Source: a virus. Taken from it: a stretch of DNA of 64,000 bases. The DNA is taken from positions 123,751-187,750 of the IMG/VR virus record IMGVR_UViG_3300027793_000055. The stretch is one strand, 5' to 3'. Of this stretch, positions 23,814 to 31,986 are shown in pieces (within the stretch, counting starts at the first letter, position 1; each line of letters begins with the position of its first letter). Below the pieces are notes generated by a model, which saw nothing but the letters and a program-made list of their open reading frames with translations, did not search any database and was not told where the DNA came from. The position numbers were made by a program, and so were the translations under genes.

Positions 23814-25082
23814 TCAACCGTCTGCACAGTCCTTATCAGGAATAGCAATAATCTTCTCATTCGTCTGGAAATATGGTGAACGAGCACACGCTTCCGTGGT
23901 CATCCACATACGCTGACACTTACTAGCCTTTGGCTTTGGTGCATACATATCAGTCAGAACAATGTGGCCATCAAAGCTATTCTTATTCACATAGTCAGTA
24001 GGTGCATCAAAGTTAGTACCACCAGAAAGAACGCGCTCACGCTTATGCTTTGCACCCTTCTTCCATTCATAGACCTTTTCTTCATAAACGGCATCATCGA
24101 ATGGTACAACAGTAAATGTTGCAATCTCGGCCAGCTTATTCAGTTCAGCAAAGAAAGCAGCAAGCATACCATCATGCACAGAACCAGATTGATCAATCGA
24201 AACTGCAATACGGGCAGTACGAGCAGTCTTTCGACCCGGATGAATATAGGGATAACGACGATTGATCTTCTTCATCGAGTTAGAACGATCAGCAGCTTGC
24301 GAAGTCTTTACAAAATAGCGAAGAATAGACTTCCAATCAAGTTGAGACTTAATAGAATCCATAATCTGCTTCTGCATTTTATGTGAAACAGAACCCCAAC
24401 CGCGACCCTCCTTTACTACTTCTTCAACAGCGTCCTGAATAGCTTCCTTCAATCGTTCAGAAGCAATCTGTCGAGTTACAGAATCAACCTTGTCGCCTCC
24501 TTCTGTAGCCCATCCATCATGACTATCAAGAGAGTCAGGCATACCATCACCAGATTGTGGTTGACCCTTTCCGCCATTCTTTTCTTGTTCTTCTTCCTTC
24601 TTCTCCTTGATAATCTTATAATATTGCTCTGCAGAAAGGTATGGCTCCATATCTGCAAACATATTATTAGTTTCGCCGGTCTTTGGATCAGTATAAGAAC
24701 GACCGGGAATAACTGCAAATGCAGGAAGTTCATCAGCAATAAAAGAATTAATCGCAAGATCGGTTGCGATATTCCAGTTTCTATTCATACCATCTTCAGG
24801 CAAACGACCAGTCACATGTTCGAAAAGCAAGTGATAAAACTCGTGCTTCAATACACCAAGAATCTCAACCTGTTGGCGTTCTGGATCACCATTGCCAAGA
24901 GAATCAAAAAACTCTGGATTATACATCATTTCGAAGTAGCCAGAATCAGGATTAACCCGCACACCGGCAGTAGGAACAGCAGTAGAAGGAATCTTACTAA
25001 TACAACGTGAGATTGCAGCAAAAAATGGTTCCTTCTTAAGCAAGCGGAACATGTGCATATTGAGATCAAAACCAGTGGTCAT
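23814..25082 (-). CDS. DUF2201-type metallopeptidase/VWA protein
   Basis: A 422-residue protein of the DUF2201 layout. The N-terminal domain carries the zinc-like HEFYH motif (H80-E81-H84) and RNWNIATDLAIN. A Gly/Gln/Glu-rich linker lies at about 165-190. The C-terminal VWA domain has IAVSIDQSGSV (MIDAS) and SGGTNFDAP and IVLTDMY blocks. These proteins are usually partners of MoxR AAA ATPases, and one is encoded 0.7 kb away. It has its own promoter and terminator. A role in remodelling or cutting a host protein complex is inferred. Confidence 0.9.
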   Translation of the reverse strand: MTTGFDLNMHMFRLLKKEPFFAAISRCISKIPSTAVPTAGVRVNPDSGYFEMMYNPEFFDSLGNGDPERQQVEILGVLKHEFYHLLFEHVTGRLPEDGMNRNWNIATDLAINSFIADELPAFAVIPGRSYTDPKTGETNNMFADMEPYLSAEQYYKIIKEKKEEEQEKNGGKGQPQSGDGMPDSLDSHDGWATEGGDKVDSVTRQIASERLKEAIQDAVEEVVKEGRGWGSVSHKMQKQIMDSIKSQLDWKSILRYFVKTSQAADRSNSMKKINRRYPYIHPGRKTARTARIAVSIDQSGSVHDGMLAAFFAELNKLAEIATFTVVPFDDAVYEEKVYEWKKGAKHKRERVLSGGTNFDAPTDYVNKNSFDGHIVLTDMYAPKPKASKCQRMWMTTEACARSPYFQTNEKIIAIPDKDCADG

Positions 25083-25133
25083 GATTAACTTCCTTTTATA
25101 GTGTGATCTGCTGAATAGTCTCTGCCCATCGTC

Positions 25134-25161
25134 ATTATAGCACGATGGGCACAGAAGTCAA
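25134..25161 (-). promoter_or_regulatory. Consensus-like sigma70 promoter
   Basis: TTGACT (25156-25161), 16 nt, TATAAT (25134-25139) with TGC extension. A TGATCT lies in the leader. Confidence 0.9.
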
Positions 25162-25203
25162 GTGTTGGCTGGAGTTTGTATATAATACTAAAAATGTTCT
25201 TGT

Positions 25204-25698
25204 TTACTGAATAAGATAACCTTTACCTTTTGCAGCAGTAACAACATATGTCATAAGAAATTTAGCGGCATAACTATAATACTGATCTGTATCAATATCG
25301 ATATTAAGTTTCTTGGCTAATGTTTCACCTCGACGCCACGCTTCTGTTTCTTCCTCTATTTCTTCAATAAGGAAGCGCATAGTTTTCAATTTACGTGGAT
25401 CTTTATCGGCAGCTTCAAGTGCTTTATACTTCTTATTGAAGTTCTTATCGCGATTTAGAATATGGCCACACTCATGAAGTATGCTGAAAAGCTGATTATG
25501 TGACTTAGATCTTTCTGAAAGAAAGACTAGTTTCATTTCAAAGTCTACACTATCAACTATATGCTTTGTTTTACCACGAATGACTTTATAGCCACGCTTG
25601 GCTAGCCATGATTCGATAATATTTATCTTATCTTGCCAAAAAGAGCTTGAAACGTCTTTCTCCTTGGTCATATTAGTATATAGTGTCTTTTTAAGCAT
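25204..25698 (-). CDS. IrrE/ImmA-like zinc metallopeptidase
   Basis: A 164-residue protein with ILHECGHIL (H75-E76-H79), the HExxH site typical of ImmA/IrrE peptidases, and downstream acidic helices (EEIEEETEAWRRGE) that could supply a third ligand. It lies between the MoxR and VWA genes. The start may be at 25698 or at the in-frame ATG nine codons later. Confidence 0.75.
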   Translation of the reverse strand: MLKKTLYTNMTKEKDVSSSFWQDKINIIESWLAKRGYKVIRGKTKHIVDSVDFEMKLVFLSERSKSHNQLFSILHECGHILNRDKNFNKKYKALEAADKDPRKLKTMRFLIEEIEEETEAWRRGETLAKKLNIDIDTDQYYSYAAKFLMTYVVTAAKGKGYLIQ

Positions 25699-25725
25699 AA
25701 TTTGACTTTATTTATAATAAGTGAA

Positions 25726-25752
25726 GGGTGATACACTAATAATGTATCACCC
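25726..25752 (-). terminator. Hairpin terminator
   Basis: The stem GGGTGATACA/TGTATCACCC with a 7-nt loop lies just after the MoxR stop. The U tract is weak. Confidence 0.65.
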
Positions 25753-25763
25753 CTCACAGTTAA

Positions 25764-26849
25764 TCACTTCTTGGTAGCTACATCAGAAAGCAGCTTAGTG
25801 ATATAATCACCAACCTTAACACCATTAATCACAGCCTTGTGGAGTGCAATAGTGTTATCCTTTGGAGCGGGGGGACGACCAACATTCTTCCACAGCTTCA
25901 TTGTGGCTTCTGAAGGAAGCATAAACAAATAGGTAGCAAGATTAGTGATCTGTTCAGTAGTCAGCTTATCCTGCAAAACCTTGCAAGCATCCATCTTATC
26001 GATCAGCTGAATATGCTCATTGAGAGCAAACTTCTCAACAAGATTGAACTTACCATTATCAATAATATCAGCCGGTGTAACGATTCGCTGATAGTTCTGA
26101 ATAAAACTACCAAGTTCGATGGCTGCTTCATAACCAATAAATGCAGCAGAAAGAGGAATAATATCCTTGCTGTATTCGCCAGTCAACAGACCAGCATGCT
26201 GCATTACATCATTGCAACGCTTCCAAGAACGTCGTGAAGGATACTTCTTGTTTGGCTCAAAATCACCATTATTATGCTCAAGATGATTGCGATGATTATT
26301 GATAAAGTCCCAGATAACACTGTGGACATTATCCTTAGCCCAAGCAAGCCAATCTTCGATAGTAGGCTCAACGTCAAAGACAGACCAACGATCAAGTTCC
26401 GCCGGATCCATCTCACCAACCTGATACTGTGCAGCGTGCATACCGCCGTTAACAGCAGCAAAGATACGAGTGCCACGGTGAAGCACATGACCATTCAGCT
26501 TACGAGAATCAGTAAGCTCAAAGATACCCTGACGAACCTCGATGGTTGCACGATCAACCTCATCAAGAAACAAAACGACGGGATGCTCGCAAGCCTCCTT
26601 AAACCAATCCGGCGGATTGAAAGAGGTACGATTACCATTAATCGAAGGCAGACCAACAAGATCGCCCTCCGTCATCTGTGATGCACGACGTTCAACAACC
26701 GGCATGCCGAGTTCTCGTGCAACCTGATACACAAGTTCGGACTTACCAATACCATGACGACCACGAATAAGAATCGGCTTTGCTTCTGCAATAACCGAAG
26801 GAATAATGCGATTGAAAGTGGCAAAGTCAACAGAAAGACCAAAGGACAT
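25764..26849 (-). CDS. MoxR-family AAA+ ATPase
   Basis: A 361-residue AAA+ protein: Walker A GRHGIGKS (30-37), Walker B VVLFLDEVDRA (91-101), sensor-like FAAVNGG and an arginine-containing PAELDRW loop. MoxR ATPases act as chaperones with VWA proteins to mature or dismantle complexes. GC-rich codons, a strong promoter and a 59-bp-upstream TGATCT/AGATCA element mark it as early. The two-gene pairing with 23814-25082 is strong context. Confidence 0.9.
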   Translation of the reverse strand: MSFGLSVDFATFNRIIPSVIAEAKPILIRGRHGIGKSELVYQVARELGMPVVERRASQMTEGDLVGLPSINGNRTSFNPPDWFKEACEHPVVLFLDEVDRATIEVRQGIFELTDSRKLNGHVLHRGTRIFAAVNGGMHAAQYQVGEMDPAELDRWSVFDVEPTIEDWLAWAKDNVHSVIWDFINNHRNHLEHNNGDFEPNKKYPSRRSWKRCNDVMQHAGLLTGEYSKDIIPLSAAFIGYEAAIELGSFIQNYQRIVTPADIIDNGKFNLVEKFALNEHIQLIDKMDACKVLQDKLTTEQITNLATYLFMLPSEATMKLWKNVGRPPAPKDNTIALHKAVINGVKVGDYITKLLSDVATKK

Positions 26850-26905
26850 GCGAACCTCTTACGTTATTGTTTGACCGTGAATCGCACCATGCGAGCCACC
26901 AGCAC

Positions 26906-26934
26906 ATTCTAACACGGATCGGGCAAAGCGTCAA
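26906..26934 (-). promoter_or_regulatory. Sigma70 promoter with GATC in the spacer
   Basis: TTGACG (26929-26934), 17 nt, TAGAAT (26906-26911). The flanking sequence repeats the 22.37-22.44 kb promoter almost base for base, including CCTAAGTGC. Confidence 0.85.
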
Positions 26935-26993
26935 GCACCATCGCCGAGCGCACCTAAGTGCTTGAAACTACGGCAGTTTTATTTAGTTCAGGG

Positions 26994-27010
26994 TGATCTA
27001 TCACAGATCA
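26994..27010. promoter_or_regulatory. TGATCT...AGATCA inverted repeat
   Basis: TGATCT (26994-26999) and AGATCA (27005-27010), 59 bp upstream of the -35 for the MoxR gene. Confidence 0.75.
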
Positions 27011-27044
27011 TCCGCTTCACTATGTAGACACTAAGCACATAAGC

Positions 27045-27290
27045 CTAATTTATTAGTACAAATTCCCAAACTCCCTCATCTAATAGTTTAACTATATCTT
27101 CTTTTTCTATCCAAGTTGTTTTACCTTGTGGCTTCCCATTTAAAAAAGTTAAACCATAAAACTCTGCATATCCATTATTTTCTTTTAGAGGTGAAGGACC
27201 GCACGAAAACCCAGAGACATATACAAGAACATCACCGCCAGACAGAAAAAAATCTCCTATCTTTATTTCTAAATCTTTTTTTTCTGTCAT
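27045..27290 (-). CDS. Small SH3-like family protein
   Basis: An 81-residue protein with EIKIGDFFLSGGDVLVYV and a GLTFLNGKPQGKTTWIEK tail. It is the last of a run of adjacent tiny genes in this direction. The function is unknown. Confidence 0.65.
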   Translation of the reverse strand: MTEKKDLEIKIGDFFLSGGDVLVYVSGFSCGPSPLKENNGYAEFYGLTFLNGKPQGKTTWIEKEDIVKLLDEGVWEFVLIN

Positions 27291-27497
27291 CTATATCACC
27301 GCTTTAAAATATCTATCTAAAGTACGGACTACCCAATAACTGCTATATAAAGTATTTTGATGAACAAGATAAGCATGATGTTTATCAGCTCTGATAACTA
27401 AAAATAAATCACCTTTTTGACATTTGACTTCTCTGAGTTCTTCTTGACTAATGAAAGAATCAATTTGATAGTGTAAGAGTGAACCAACATTATACAT
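27291..27497 (-). CDS. Small SH3-like family protein, divergent
   Basis: A 68-residue protein (MYNVGSLLHYQ...CQKGDLFLVIRADKHHAYLV). The family core appears twice in part. Its stop directly abuts the next start. Confidence 0.65.
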   Translation of the reverse strand: MYNVGSLLHYQIDSFISQEELREVKCQKGDLFLVIRADKHHAYLVHQNTLYSSYWVVRTLDRYFKAVI

Positions 27498-27498
27498 T

Positions 27499-27705
27499 TT
27501 ACTTAATCTTTCTCATTTGATGAGACTTTACAATAGGATTACTCTCCGCTGAAGTAGAAAGAATCTCATAAACAGTTCTCTGTGTTGTATCATAAATACC
27601 ATCTGTAATATCGTGAATGGCATAAACAATACCAACACCGTTGATTTGTGTATTGTCGGGTAGCTTACGAGAATATTCGATAAGATCACCAACTTGATAT
27701 TTCAT
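27499..27705 (-). CDS. Small SH3-like family protein
   Basis: A 68-residue protein with MKYQVGDLIEYSRKLPD and VGIVYAIHD. The tail is Thr/Ser-rich. It shares one base with the next gene's frame end. Confidence 0.7.
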   Translation of the reverse strand: MKYQVGDLIEYSRKLPDNTQINGVGIVYAIHDITDGIYDTTQRTVYEILSTSAESNPIVKSHQMRKIK

Positions 27706-27929
27706 TACTCCACCAAAGGATAATGGACATAAATGTGATAACGAACAAAATACTCTAAAATATTTCCAGAGAATACATCTTCTTTACCATCGGGAGAGAT
27801 ATAGAAAGTGTAATATATATCTTTATCATCCTCGTCTATGTCAATAAGAAGGAAACTTCTAGTTCCTTCTTTGTGGCGTGTATCAATAAACATATCACCG
27901 ATATTGTAGTTGGTCAAATGCCACTTCAT
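27705..27929 (-). CDS. Small SH3-like family protein
   Basis: The protein has 74 residues from MKWHLTNYNIGDMFIDTRHK (ATG at 27929, overlapping the upstream stop as TAATG). The core blocks FLLIDIDED and YYTFYISPDG fit the family. Confidence 0.7.
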   Translation of the reverse strand: MKWHLTNYNIGDMFIDTRHKEGTRSFLLIDIDEDDKDIYYTFYISPDGKEDVFSGNILEYFVRYHIYVHYPLVE

Positions 27930-28114
27930 TAAGTTTCCTTTGATATAGCCCATTTTCCTTTTTCAATCAGGCTTACAGCAACGTTAACTGAAAAAGGCAT
28001 AGTCTTTAAACTATCCTGCCAAAATAGAAACAGTTGTCCTTGAACAATATCAGTAACCAGTGCAATTCTATGGCTATTACGAACAACAATAAGATCGCCA
28101 ACTTGGAAATGCAT
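27929..28114 (-). CDS. Small SH3-like family protein
   Basis: The protein has 61 residues from MHFQVGDLIVVRNSHRIALV. Core: IVQGQLFLFWQDSL. It is a textbook short family member with the W-Q-D strand end. Confidence 0.75.
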   Translation of the reverse strand: MHFQVGDLIVVRNSHRIALVTDIVQGQLFLFWQDSLKTMPFSVNVAVSLIEKGKWAISKET

Positions 28115-28125
28115 ATACACCAAAA

Positions 28126-28142
28126 CCCACTTATTAAGTGGG
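28126..28142 (-). terminator. Hairpin terminator
   Basis: The stem CCCACTT/AGTGGG is followed by TTTTGG on the minus strand. It ends the zinc-knuckle transcript. Confidence 0.7.
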
Positions 28143-28160
28143 CTAAAAGTGATTTAAATT

Positions 28161-28751
28161 TTACTTCTTTGGAAAGAACCTTTCTTCTATGTGACTGCTC
28201 TTACCAGAGAACCAATCTTCTGGAATCTGGGTAATAACCATCTCTTCACTTACACCGGAAAGAAGTGTCATATAGTAATCATTATAACCGGCGGTGCTTT
28301 CTAGTTTAGAGAACTTTTCCAATTTAATGGGATAACGAGTGTATTGGCTAGCATCAAGCGTAATACTATCACTATTTTCGTGATAAGTGATTCTATCCCA
28401 ATTAATTTCTGTGATAATAGCCATATGGCTATCGTACCTAGGCTCAACAAGAGCACCGATACCAAATCCAGTTTTACACATTTTCTGGAAGAGGTTCTTT
28501 CGATATTCTGCATTTTTTGCAATAGCTTGTGAATAATCTACGATGAGCTTCTTGCAAGTCTTTCTATTGTGGCTAGTTTCACCACAATAACCACACCTTT
28601 TGGTAGTATTTGAAGAAGCATGATGAGCCACTTTTTGTGCTGCATAACTATTTGGATTTTGTCGTGCCTGTTCTTTTAGTTTAGGGCATCCTCGCTGATT
28701 ATGTCCAGTACCACCGCACCAACGACAGTGCACGCTTCTACGATAGACCAC
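28161..28751 (-). CDS. Zinc-knuckle protein
   Basis: A 196-residue protein with GTG start and an AGGAGATCACC ribosome site. Two CCHC knuckles (CRWCGGTGHNQRGC at about 9-22 and CGYCGETSHNRKTC at about 52-65) suggest RNA or single-stranded DNA binding. The C-terminal half, with KTGFGIGALVEPRYDSHMAI, resembles an SH3-like core. The protein at 37560-38135 has the same layout and is a paralogue. Confidence 0.85.
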   Translation of the reverse strand: MVYRRSVHCRWCGGTGHNQRGCPKLKEQARQNPNSYAAQKVAHHASSNTTKRCGYCGETSHNRKTCKKLIVDYSQAIAKNAEYRKNLFQKMCKTGFGIGALVEPRYDSHMAIITEINWDRITYHENSDSITLDASQYTRYPIKLEKFSKLESTAGYNDYYMTLLSGVSEEMVITQIPEDWFSGKSSHIEERFFPKK

Positions 28752-28780
28752 GGTGATCTCCTTTGTTTGCCGGGGAAGTC

Positions 28781-28809
28781 AGCATAGCATGGATCGATCC
28801 TATCGTCAA
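28781..28809 (-). promoter_or_regulatory. Sigma70 promoter with two GATC in the spacer
   Basis: TTGACG (28804-28809), 17 nt, TATGCT (28781-28786). It is preceded by TGC. The spacer has GATCGATC. Confidence 0.75.
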
Positions 28810-28843
28810 CAGATAAGAACGTTCTATGCCATAGATATAAAAA

Positions 28844-29047
28844 CTAAGATATTTTAATAACTTTAATTTTTATTGTTGAAACAACAGGTTTAATGTTATA
28901 GATTAATTCCTGCCCTATTTCTGCTGTTATGACAGCCATATGTTCACAAGCCGGAATATCTACAATTTGTATAAGCTCTTGAAATGAGGCTGACTCATAA
29001 AATACTCTGCCAGTCTCAATCGATAATACTCTATATTTTGGCGGCAT
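28844..29047 (-). CDS. Small hypothetical protein
   Basis: A 67-residue protein (MPPKYRVLSIETGRVFYESA...KPVVSTIKIKVIKIS). It is beta-rich with a weak ribosome site. It lies just past a promoter. No family. Confidence 0.6.
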   Translation of the reverse strand: MPPKYRVLSIETGRVFYESASFQELIQIVDIPACEHMAVITAEIGQELIYNIKPVVSTIKIKVIKIS

Positions 29048-29052
29048 ATGTT

Positions 29053-29295
29053 TTATTCTACTATAGAAAATGCATCCTCTAGAACATCGGTATACATCTC
29101 AATATATGAACCACTGATAGATTGAATTGTATACTCATGAAGAAGTCTGTTCTTTGATTGTATATTTTTAGAAATGATAAGAAAAAGTTGACCTTTTGTA
29201 AAGGAAAAATATTCACTGTTAATATCAGCGAATGTTCTAGAGAAATTTAAGCATATAAGATCACCAATCTTAAACTTATTCTGGCTCATATTCAA
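29053..29295 (-). CDS. Small SH3-like family protein
   Basis: An 80-residue protein with NKFKIGDLICLNFSR and FTKGQLFLIISKN. It overlaps the upstream gene's stop. Confidence 0.7.
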   Translation of the reverse strand: MNMSQNKFKIGDLICLNFSRTFADINSEYFSFTKGQLFLIISKNIQSKNRLLHEYTIQSISGSYIEMYTDVLEDAFSIVE

Positions 29296-29506
29296 TCTTC
29301 CAATAGCCGCGTTTAATATCCCTATCTAGATAAGTATCCAATATACAAAACTCCTGACTATCATCCATAAAATGAAATAAATAATAATATTTACCACTAT
29401 CGGTACTTATCCCTCCAGAAAGAAGTAAGGCAAGAGTATCATAAGTATCATCTGCAAAATCCTTGAAAGAAAAGATGGTACCAGTTTTAAAAGTTTTCCG
29501 ACTCAT
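29276..29506 (-). CDS. Small SH3-like family protein (TGT-IFSF subtype)
   Basis: A 76-residue protein (FKTGTIFSFKDFADDTYDTL...YYLFHFMDDSQEF). It is very similar in layout to its neighbour at 29487-29726. Confidence 0.7.
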   Translation of the reverse strand: MSRKTFKTGTIFSFKDFADDTYDTLALLLSGGISTDSGKYYYLFHFMDDSQEFCILDTYLDRDIKRGYWKIEYEPE

Positions 29507-29726
29507 GTTCTAGTATCCAATATCCTTGAACAAGCTTCCACTCTAAATCAGTAGCAGCTAAATTATAATAATTTTCTATAGCCGTATCATAGAATCTATA
29601 TCCAATATTATTTCCATCTTTGTGAGAAGAAACCAGTAAAACAAAAGTTGTATCTTTTTCTTCACCTTCGTAATAAGAACGAGGCTCTATAAAAGAAAAC
29701 AAGGTACCAGTTTTATACTGTTTCAT
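29487..29726 (-). CDS. Small SH3-like family protein (TGT-LFSF subtype)
   Basis: The protein has 79 residues from MKQYKTGTLFSFIEPRSYYE. It shares the TGTxFSF core, LLVSS strand and W...GYWxxEHE ending with the neighbouring gene, so the pair looks like a tandem duplicate. Confidence 0.7.
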   Translation of the reverse strand: MKQYKTGTLFSFIEPRSYYEGEEKDTTFVLLVSSHKDGNNIGYRFYDTAIENYYNLAATDLEWKLVQGYWILEHESENF

Positions 29727-29895
29727 ATATTTCAAATCTATCGTCTTCAAGATCTATACAACTGAGCGTATGATCTACCGATTCACACCAAACAGTTTTA
29801 TACCAGGTTTGCTCTTTTGTTTCTCTTTCTATTTTTACAATTACTCCCCATTCTTCATCCCAATTATCATAAATAAGGGTACCAACTTTAAACAT
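29713..29895 (-). CDS. Small SH3-like family protein
   Basis: A 60-residue protein (MFKVGTLIYDNWDEEWGVIV...WYKTVWCESVDHTL). It has the W-strand and DDRF turn of the family. Confidence 0.7.
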   Translation of the reverse strand: MFKVGTLIYDNWDEEWGVIVKIERETKEQTWYKTVWCESVDHTLSCIDLEDDRFEIYETV

Positions 29896-29896
29896 T

Positions 29897-30133
29897 TTAT
29901 TGATTGCCGTGGTATTGAATTAGTGTAGACCAAGCAACAAGATTAATATCGTGGTCTTGAAAAACATTCAATCGCGTTGGCCAATATACTTTCATCATTT
30001 TAGTCATCTTACCTTTATATCTGGCTTCATAAAGATCAATTATAATACCAAACCCACCTTCATCGGGTAGATTTAGAAAAAGAAGATCCCCCACCTTTAC
30101 TGGTGGAGGATTACCAAGTGAATAACTATTCAT
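29897..30133 (-). CDS. Small SH3-like family protein
   Basis: A 78-residue protein with PVKVGDLLFLNLPDEGGFGI and MKVYWPTRLNVFQDHD. Its start overlaps the next gene's stop by 4 nt. Confidence 0.75.
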   Translation of the reverse strand: MNSYSLGNPPPVKVGDLLFLNLPDEGGFGIIIDLYEARYKGKMTKMMKVYWPTRLNVFQDHDINLVAWSTLIQYHGNQ

Positions 30134-30834
30134 CGTGACAGCTTCAAGTATCGTTCTTCAATATTGATCAAAACATCATCACCAATAGGCAGCAATGAAT
30201 AAGAACGTGAACCAGCAGCAGCACGAACTTTATTGGTAACTTCAATAATAATAAAAGTATTATCGTTGTGCTTGCCAGCAACAAAAGAATTTTTTCCAAC
30301 ATTAGTCAACACAACAGCATCACCATTGTTAAACTTTGGTTTAGAAGCCAATTGTTCAAGATAACGCTGTGCATATTTATTATTCACGATCTTTTCATAA
30401 GTCTGCTCGGAAGGGATATAACTTTCTTCCGCGAGTACCTTTTCGCAGGTATCACGATAATAATAGGGCTGGCTTCCGGCTGCAGCCATATCCTTGTACC
30501 ACTTGGCAATGAGACGCATCTTTGTTCGCTTGTCCTCATCATACGATGCTTGCCATGCTTTGATAATGGCAGCATTCTCTTGCAAAGCATCATCGGAATA
30601 CCTCTTTTCGTTATCTTCGATGCATCTAACTTGATTAGTCGAAAGCGAACCCCGTGCATTAAATTGTTCAAGGAGAGAACGCATGAACTCTTCAGTCTTA
30701 GGATACTGACGAACAGCAGGATTAGTAAGTAGCTTTTCAAGCCTTTCTTTAAGGGATGGATCATTTACACGAGTATTGATAGAGTTAAATTGATTATTGG
30801 TTGGAGCCGGCTTAAAATGACGATAATAAGGCAC
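30130..30834 (-). CDS. Conserved phage protein with SH3-like C-terminus
   Basis: The 234-residue protein (GTG start with GAGGTTAAAA) has a helical middle (LEQFNARGSLSTNQVRCIED) and a C-terminal FNNGDAVVLTNV...YSLLPIGDDVLINIEERY barrel-like region. The layout occurs in other large phages. It begins a transcript from the promoter at 30865-30893. The function is unknown. Confidence 0.75.
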   Translation of the reverse strand: MPYYRHFKPAPTNNQFNSINTRVNDPSLKERLEKLLTNPAVRQYPKTEEFMRSLLEQFNARGSLSTNQVRCIEDNEKRYSDDALQENAAIIKAWQASYDEDKRTKMRLIAKWYKDMAAAGSQPYYYRDTCEKVLAEESYIPSEQTYEKIVNNKYAQRYLEQLASKPKFNNGDAVVLTNVGKNSFVAGKHNDNTFIIIEVTNKVRAAAGSRSYSLLPIGDDVLINIEERYLKLSR

Positions 30835-30864
30835 TTTTAACCTCGTTTGTGCTGTCCGATAGCT

Positions 30865-30893
30865 ATCCTATCACACATTCCGCCTTCTGTCAA
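30865..30893 (-). promoter_or_regulatory. Sigma70 promoter
   Basis: TTGACA (30888-30893), 17 nt, TAGGAT (30865-30870). Confidence 0.85.
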
Positions 30894-30912
30894 CAACAAG
30901 TAAAGTCGATTA

Positions 30913-31170
30913 TCAATTAATTGTTTTTGAGTTTTTATTTAATCTTTTTACTATAGCAAAAAGAAGGTGCGATACATATGTTTCTGCTGTTCTTTTTCCA
31001 GCTAAGTCAGAGTGTGATAAATATGCATCAATATAATCCTGAATTACTGTACCAATTTCACTTAAAATAAGTTTTTCTGGATCTTCTCTTGTTAATTCTT
31101 CTATAATGAGATTTTCCTGTTTTATAATTTCTTTTTCTTCGCTCGAAAGAGGAGTATTCTTTTTCTTCAT
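30913..31170 (-). CDS. Small helical hypothetical protein
   Basis: An 85-residue protein (MKKKNTPLSSEEKEIIKQEN...ETYVSHLLFAIVKRLNK), helical and charged. It is not an SH3-like family member. It is just upstream of the 30.13 kb gene's promoter. Confidence 0.65.
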   Translation of the reverse strand: MKKKNTPLSSEEKEIIKQENLIIEELTREDPEKLILSEIGTVIQDYIDAYLSHSDLAGKRTAETYVSHLLFAIVKRLNKNSKTIN

Positions 31171-31407
31171 TTATACGACCTTTAAAGTAAGTGTAGCTGT
31201 AGCAACTGTGTAATCCATATATTTTTGAGCATCTTGCCAAAATACAATCAGTCTAGTATTATCTATAGATGTAATTACCCCAAAGCCATTACCATATGCT
31301 GCTTTGAATTTATAAATATCTTGAAGTTCGACCAGATCACCTAATTTAAAAGTGTGAGGATATGAAAGAGTACCATCCGGGTTTGTTATAAGTTTTTTTC
31401 TTGCCAT
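31171..31407 (-). CDS. Small SH3-like family protein
   Basis: The protein has 78 residues from MARKKLITNPDG (ATG at 31407 with a GAGGATT site). Core: FKLGDLVELQ, NGFGVITSID, LIVFWQDAQKY. It is a full-length family member. Confidence 0.75.
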   Translation of the reverse strand: MARKKLITNPDGTLSYPHTFKLGDLVELQDIYKFKAAYGNGFGVITSIDNTRLIVFWQDAQKYMDYTVATATLTLKVV

Positions 31408-31408
31408 T

Positions 31409-31618
31409 TTAATCCTCAAAAATCAATAGTTTATTGATTTCAAAATAATAAGTTTTATCTGGTATTTGCTGAAATACGATTCCAACATCGCCATATCCAT
31501 CATCACCATCAACAACAATAGCTAATCTATATTCATCTGCTGAATCTTTAAGATATGCATGTGCTACTAACTGACCAATTTTGATATTTTCAATAGTTGC
31601 AGCTTTAATGTTAGGCAT
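31409..31618 (-). CDS. Small SH3-like family protein
   Basis: A 69-residue protein with NIKIGQLVAHAY, LAIVVDGDDGYGDVGIVFQQ and a LLIFED tail. Confidence 0.7.
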   Translation of the reverse strand: MPNIKAATIENIKIGQLVAHAYLKDSADEYRLAIVVDGDDGYGDVGIVFQQIPDKTYYFEINKLLIFED

Positions 31619-31777
31619 TTAGAGTTTTTTAATTCGATTGTAATTTATAATATATTCTGTATCTCGTGAATGAATATAGATTTTAGCCATTTCTTTATGA
31701 GGCCAAATATCTAAAATTGTTGCAAGAAGATTGCCAATCTTTGTTTCGACAATATCGCCTACATTAAAATAGTTCAT
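31619..31777 (-). CDS. Small SH3-like family protein
   Basis: The protein has 52 residues from MNYFNVGDIVETKIGNLLAT. The frame could reach 31825, but the internal ATG is better placed relative to the family start. Confidence 0.65.
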   Translation of the reverse strand: MNYFNVGDIVETKIGNLLATILDIWPHKEMAKIYIHSRDTEYIINYNRIKKL

Positions 31778-31797
31778 AAAACCCACTAAATAATTAT

Positions 31798-31986
31798 TTA
31801 AAAGGAAATTTTCTGATATAAGCACTCTATATTCGCAAGAGACTCATCAGAAACAAATCCATCAAAAAAATTTGGCCAATATACCTTAAATCCATATTGT
31901 TTTTCTGGATCTATTGCGAATATAATCCCAATTTGTTTGTCATTTGGATCAAAAATAAGAGTTCCAACAACTTCTTGATTATTCAT
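31798..31986 (-). CDS. Small SH3-like family protein
   Basis: The protein has 62 residues from MNNQEVVGTLIFDPNDKQIG. It has IIFAID and FKVYWPNFFDG, a clean family signature. Confidence 0.7.
   Translation of the reverse strand: MNNQEVVGTLIFDPNDKQIGIIFAIDPEKQYGFKVYWPNFFDGFVSDESLANIECLYQKISF

Noticed and set aside
26994-27010. TGATCT/AGATCA repeats as transcription terminators
   Set aside because: Their distance is fixed to the promoter downstream, not to the gene end upstream, and no U tract follows.
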